From contig CAVSLD010000002.1 of NCBI GenBank assembly GCA_963728655.1, positions 248,001 to 312,000 on the forward strand: DNA of 64,000 nt, read 5' to 3'. Below are positions 62,733 to 64,000 of this stretch, one piece after another; position 1 is the stretch's first letter, and each line of letters opens with the position of its first letter. Below the pieces are notes generated by a model. It did no database searches, had not been told where the DNA came from, and saw only the letters and a program-made list of their open reading frames with translations. The DNA is from Iamia sp963728655. Lineage in GTDB: Bacteria > Actinomycetota > Acidimicrobiia > Acidimicrobiales > Iamiaceae. The translations under genes and the position numbers were made by a program.

Positions 62733-63421
62733 TCAGACGGTCGGGCCGAAGGCCTCGGTGCGGATGGCGGCGGGCGGGCAGCCCAGGGCGTCGAGCAGGC
62801 CCCGCACGTGGGCCACGAACCCCTTGGGCCCGCAGACGTAGGCCGTGGCGCCGGGGATCAGGCGCGGCCCGCAGGTCCTCGGCCCGCAGGCGGCCGGGCT
62901 CCCGGTGCAGGGACGCCCCGGCGCGGGTGCAGGACCACCGACGACCTCCGGGACCGACCATCTCGTCGCGGAAGAGGAGGTCGGCCGCGGTGCGGACCGA
63001 GGCCACCAGGCGCACCAGCCCGGGCTGGCCGGTCTCCCGGGCCAGGCGCAGCATCGACACCAGCGGCACCAGGCCGGTGCCGCCCCCGACCAGCAGGGCC
63101 GGGGTGCCACAGTCCCAGGTGAACGAGCCCCGAGGGCCGTCGCACCTCCAGCACGTCGCCCCGCTGCACCCGGTCGTGGAGCGCGCCGGACACCGCGCCG
63201 CCCTCCAGCCGCTCGACGGTGATGTCGATGGTGCGACGGCGGCCCGGCGGGCTGGCCACCGAGTAGGACCGCTTGGCCCCCACCGCGGGGACGCGCACCT
63301 TCACGTGCTGGCCGGCCCGGTGGCCCAGCGGCGCGCCCAGGTCGAGGCGGAAGGTGGAGATCCGGGCCGTCTCCCGGCGGACCGACACGACGGTGGCCCG
63401 GTGGGTGCTGCGCTCCGCCAT
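62733..63421 (-). CDS. ferredoxin reductase-like FAD/NAD-binding oxidoreductase, two frameshifts
   Basis: From ATG 63421 it reads RATVVSVRRETARISTFRLD then RAGQHVKVRVPAVGAKRSYS, the FAD-binding R-x-Y-S motif of the ferredoxin-NADP reductase family. GALHDRVQRGDVLEVRRPSG follows. After a break near 63130 comes PALLVGGGTGLVPLVSMLRL, the NAD-binding glycine motif. After another near 62870 comes AYVCGPKGFVAHVRGLLDAL (C-G-P). No 2Fe-2S domain is visible, so it passes electrons to a partner. The same frame is open to an ATG at 63589 (TIPATTGPPAAVPLG) with its own AGGA site, a possible longer start. A partner oxygenase may be the neighbouring flavoprotein. Confidence 0.85.
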
Positions 63422-63634
63422 CGCCCTTGTGTACCAGCACCCCCCGCCTCGCCGTGCGCCGCACCGCCCCGCCGCGCCACCGCCCACCGCACCGGAGACC
63501 ATCCGCGTCGTCAGGGCCGCGCGCGCCCGGTCGCTGGGTTCACCGAGGGGGACGGCGGCGGGCGGTCCGGTGGTGGCAGGGATCGTCATAGTGTTGTCCT
63601 TGCCGCCAGGGGGCGGCGGGGCGACGATGGCCCC

Positions 63635-64000
63635 GTGGACGAGCGTCGGACCGTCGTGCTGGTGGCCTACGAGGGCCTCCAGCTGCTCGACCTGGCCGGG
63701 CCGTCCGACGTCGCTGTCCACCGCCACCACCCTCCTGGGCGGCGAGGCCGGGCTACCGGCTGCGTGGTGGCCACGCCCGGTGGGGCGACGGTCGCCAGCA
63801 CCAGCGGGGTGCGCATCGCCGCGGACGTGGCCCTGGCCGATGCCGCCGACCGAGCCGGGCACCGTCCACACGGTGATGGTGGTGGGCGGCGCCGGGTCCC
63901 GCCCGGCGGCGGCCGACGCCGCCGCTCCTCGCCGACGTCCGGGCACGCTCGGCCGCGGCGGCCGAGCGCACCACCTCGGTCTGCACCGGGGCGCTGGTGC
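63635..64000 (+). CDS. DJ-1/PfpI-type (GlxA-like regulator N-terminus), cut by window edge, frameshifted
   Basis: From GTG 63635: DERRTVVLVAYEGLQLLDLA then GPSDV, the start of the DJ-1/PfpI domain. After a break near 63715 it reads TATTLLGGEAG, then VVATPGGATVASTSGVRIAA and, across more breaks, VMVVGGAGSRPAAADA and TTSVCTGALV with the nucleophile-elbow Cys. In actinobacteria this N-terminus usually belongs to GlxA-type AraC-family regulators, whose HTH would lie outside the window. It is divergent from the reductase gene. Confidence 0.75.
   Translation, partial: MDERRTVVLVAYEGLQLLDLAGPSDVAVHRHHPPGRRGRATGCVVATPGGATVASTSGVRIAADVALADAADRAGHRPHGDGGGRRRVPPGGGRRRRSSPTSGHARPRRPSAPPRSAPGRWC

Noticed and set aside
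1..64000. tRNA, rRNA or insertion-sequence genes
   Set aside because: No T-loop-like GGTTCGAAT motifs, rRNA signatures, transposase motifs or terminal inverted repeats flanked by target duplications were seen on reading either strand.

Overview
The window is a very GC-rich, gene-dense bacterial chromosome segment. GTG is the commonest start codon and many neighbouring genes overlap by four bases (GTGA or ATGA). The caa3 oxidase gene order, the mycothiol-type enzyme family, the QcrC-like cytochrome, the ANTAR and STAS regulators and the DisA-like protein all point to an actinobacterium. An Acidimicrobiia member such as an Iamiaceae relative is my best guess, but this is inference without a database search. 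There are no rRNA, tRNA, insertion-sequence or CRISPR features that I can support. About half of the longer genes carry one or more single-base frameshifts, while others of 1-2 kb are intact. I therefore treat most breaks as probable read errors and report whole genes spanning them.

Layout. 1-7852: a PEBP protein, then a minus-strand aa3/caa3 cytochrome oxidase operon (ctaC-ctaD-ctaE-small membrane protein-ctaG). Divergent from it is a plus-strand group: a QcrC-like dihaem cytochrome, a membrane-anchored molybdopterin oxidoreductase and a small membrane protein. 7873-10818: an MFS transporter with a long tail of eight peptidoglycan-binding-like repeats and a winged-helix-like end, divergent from an SDR. 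12016-15053: a hypothetical protein, a ClC channel and a lipase lipoprotein. 15198-23420: a complete complex I membrane arm (nuoA-H-J-K-L-M-N) with no NADH module, no Fe-S subunits and no normal NuoB, C, D or I. In their place is one cysteine-free protein with remnants of NuoB and NuoD. A CsoR-type copper operator lies upstream. 23467-25519: small stress-type proteins and a DUF2254 membrane protein. 25707-31292: four glycosyltransferases flanked by two sulfotransferases.

31447-38822: conserved hypotheticals, CinA/PncC, an FAD-dependent desaturase-like oxidoreductase with an SRPBCC protein, a large TPR regulator-like protein and a cupin. 38875-44202: a three-subunit formate dehydrogenase (Cys-type catalytic subunit, four-cluster ferredoxin subunit, NrfD anchor). 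44618-51189: a LuxR-type HTH protein, shikimate kinase, then a signalling run CheB, CheR-coiled-coil-PAS and PAS-GAF-ANTAR, a stress-type membrane protein and a truncated ANTAR gene. 51168-55318: a minus-strand run of a DisA-domain protein, a SigB/SigF-type sigma factor, a STAS protein and an acyl-CoA dehydrogenase. 55548-64000: DUF421, acetyl-CoA hydrolase/transferase, a repeat and hairpin region, then a catabolic-looking group (maleylpyruvate isomerase-like, DsbA-like, acyl-CoA dehydrogenase-like flavoprotein, Baeyer-Villiger monooxygenase, ferredoxin reductase) and the start of a DJ-1/PfpI-type gene.

Together the genes describe an aerobic respiring organism with a flexible electron supply: formate dehydrogenase, a molybdenum oxidoreductase feeding a c-type cytochrome, and a caa3 oxidase. 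It also has a general stress network (sigma factor, STAS, ANTAR, CsbD, DUF2254). The most unusual items are the electron-module-free complex I with its cysteine-free adaptor, the transporter fused to PG-binding-like repeats, and a pair of related 50-bp inverted repeats at a convergent gene junction.
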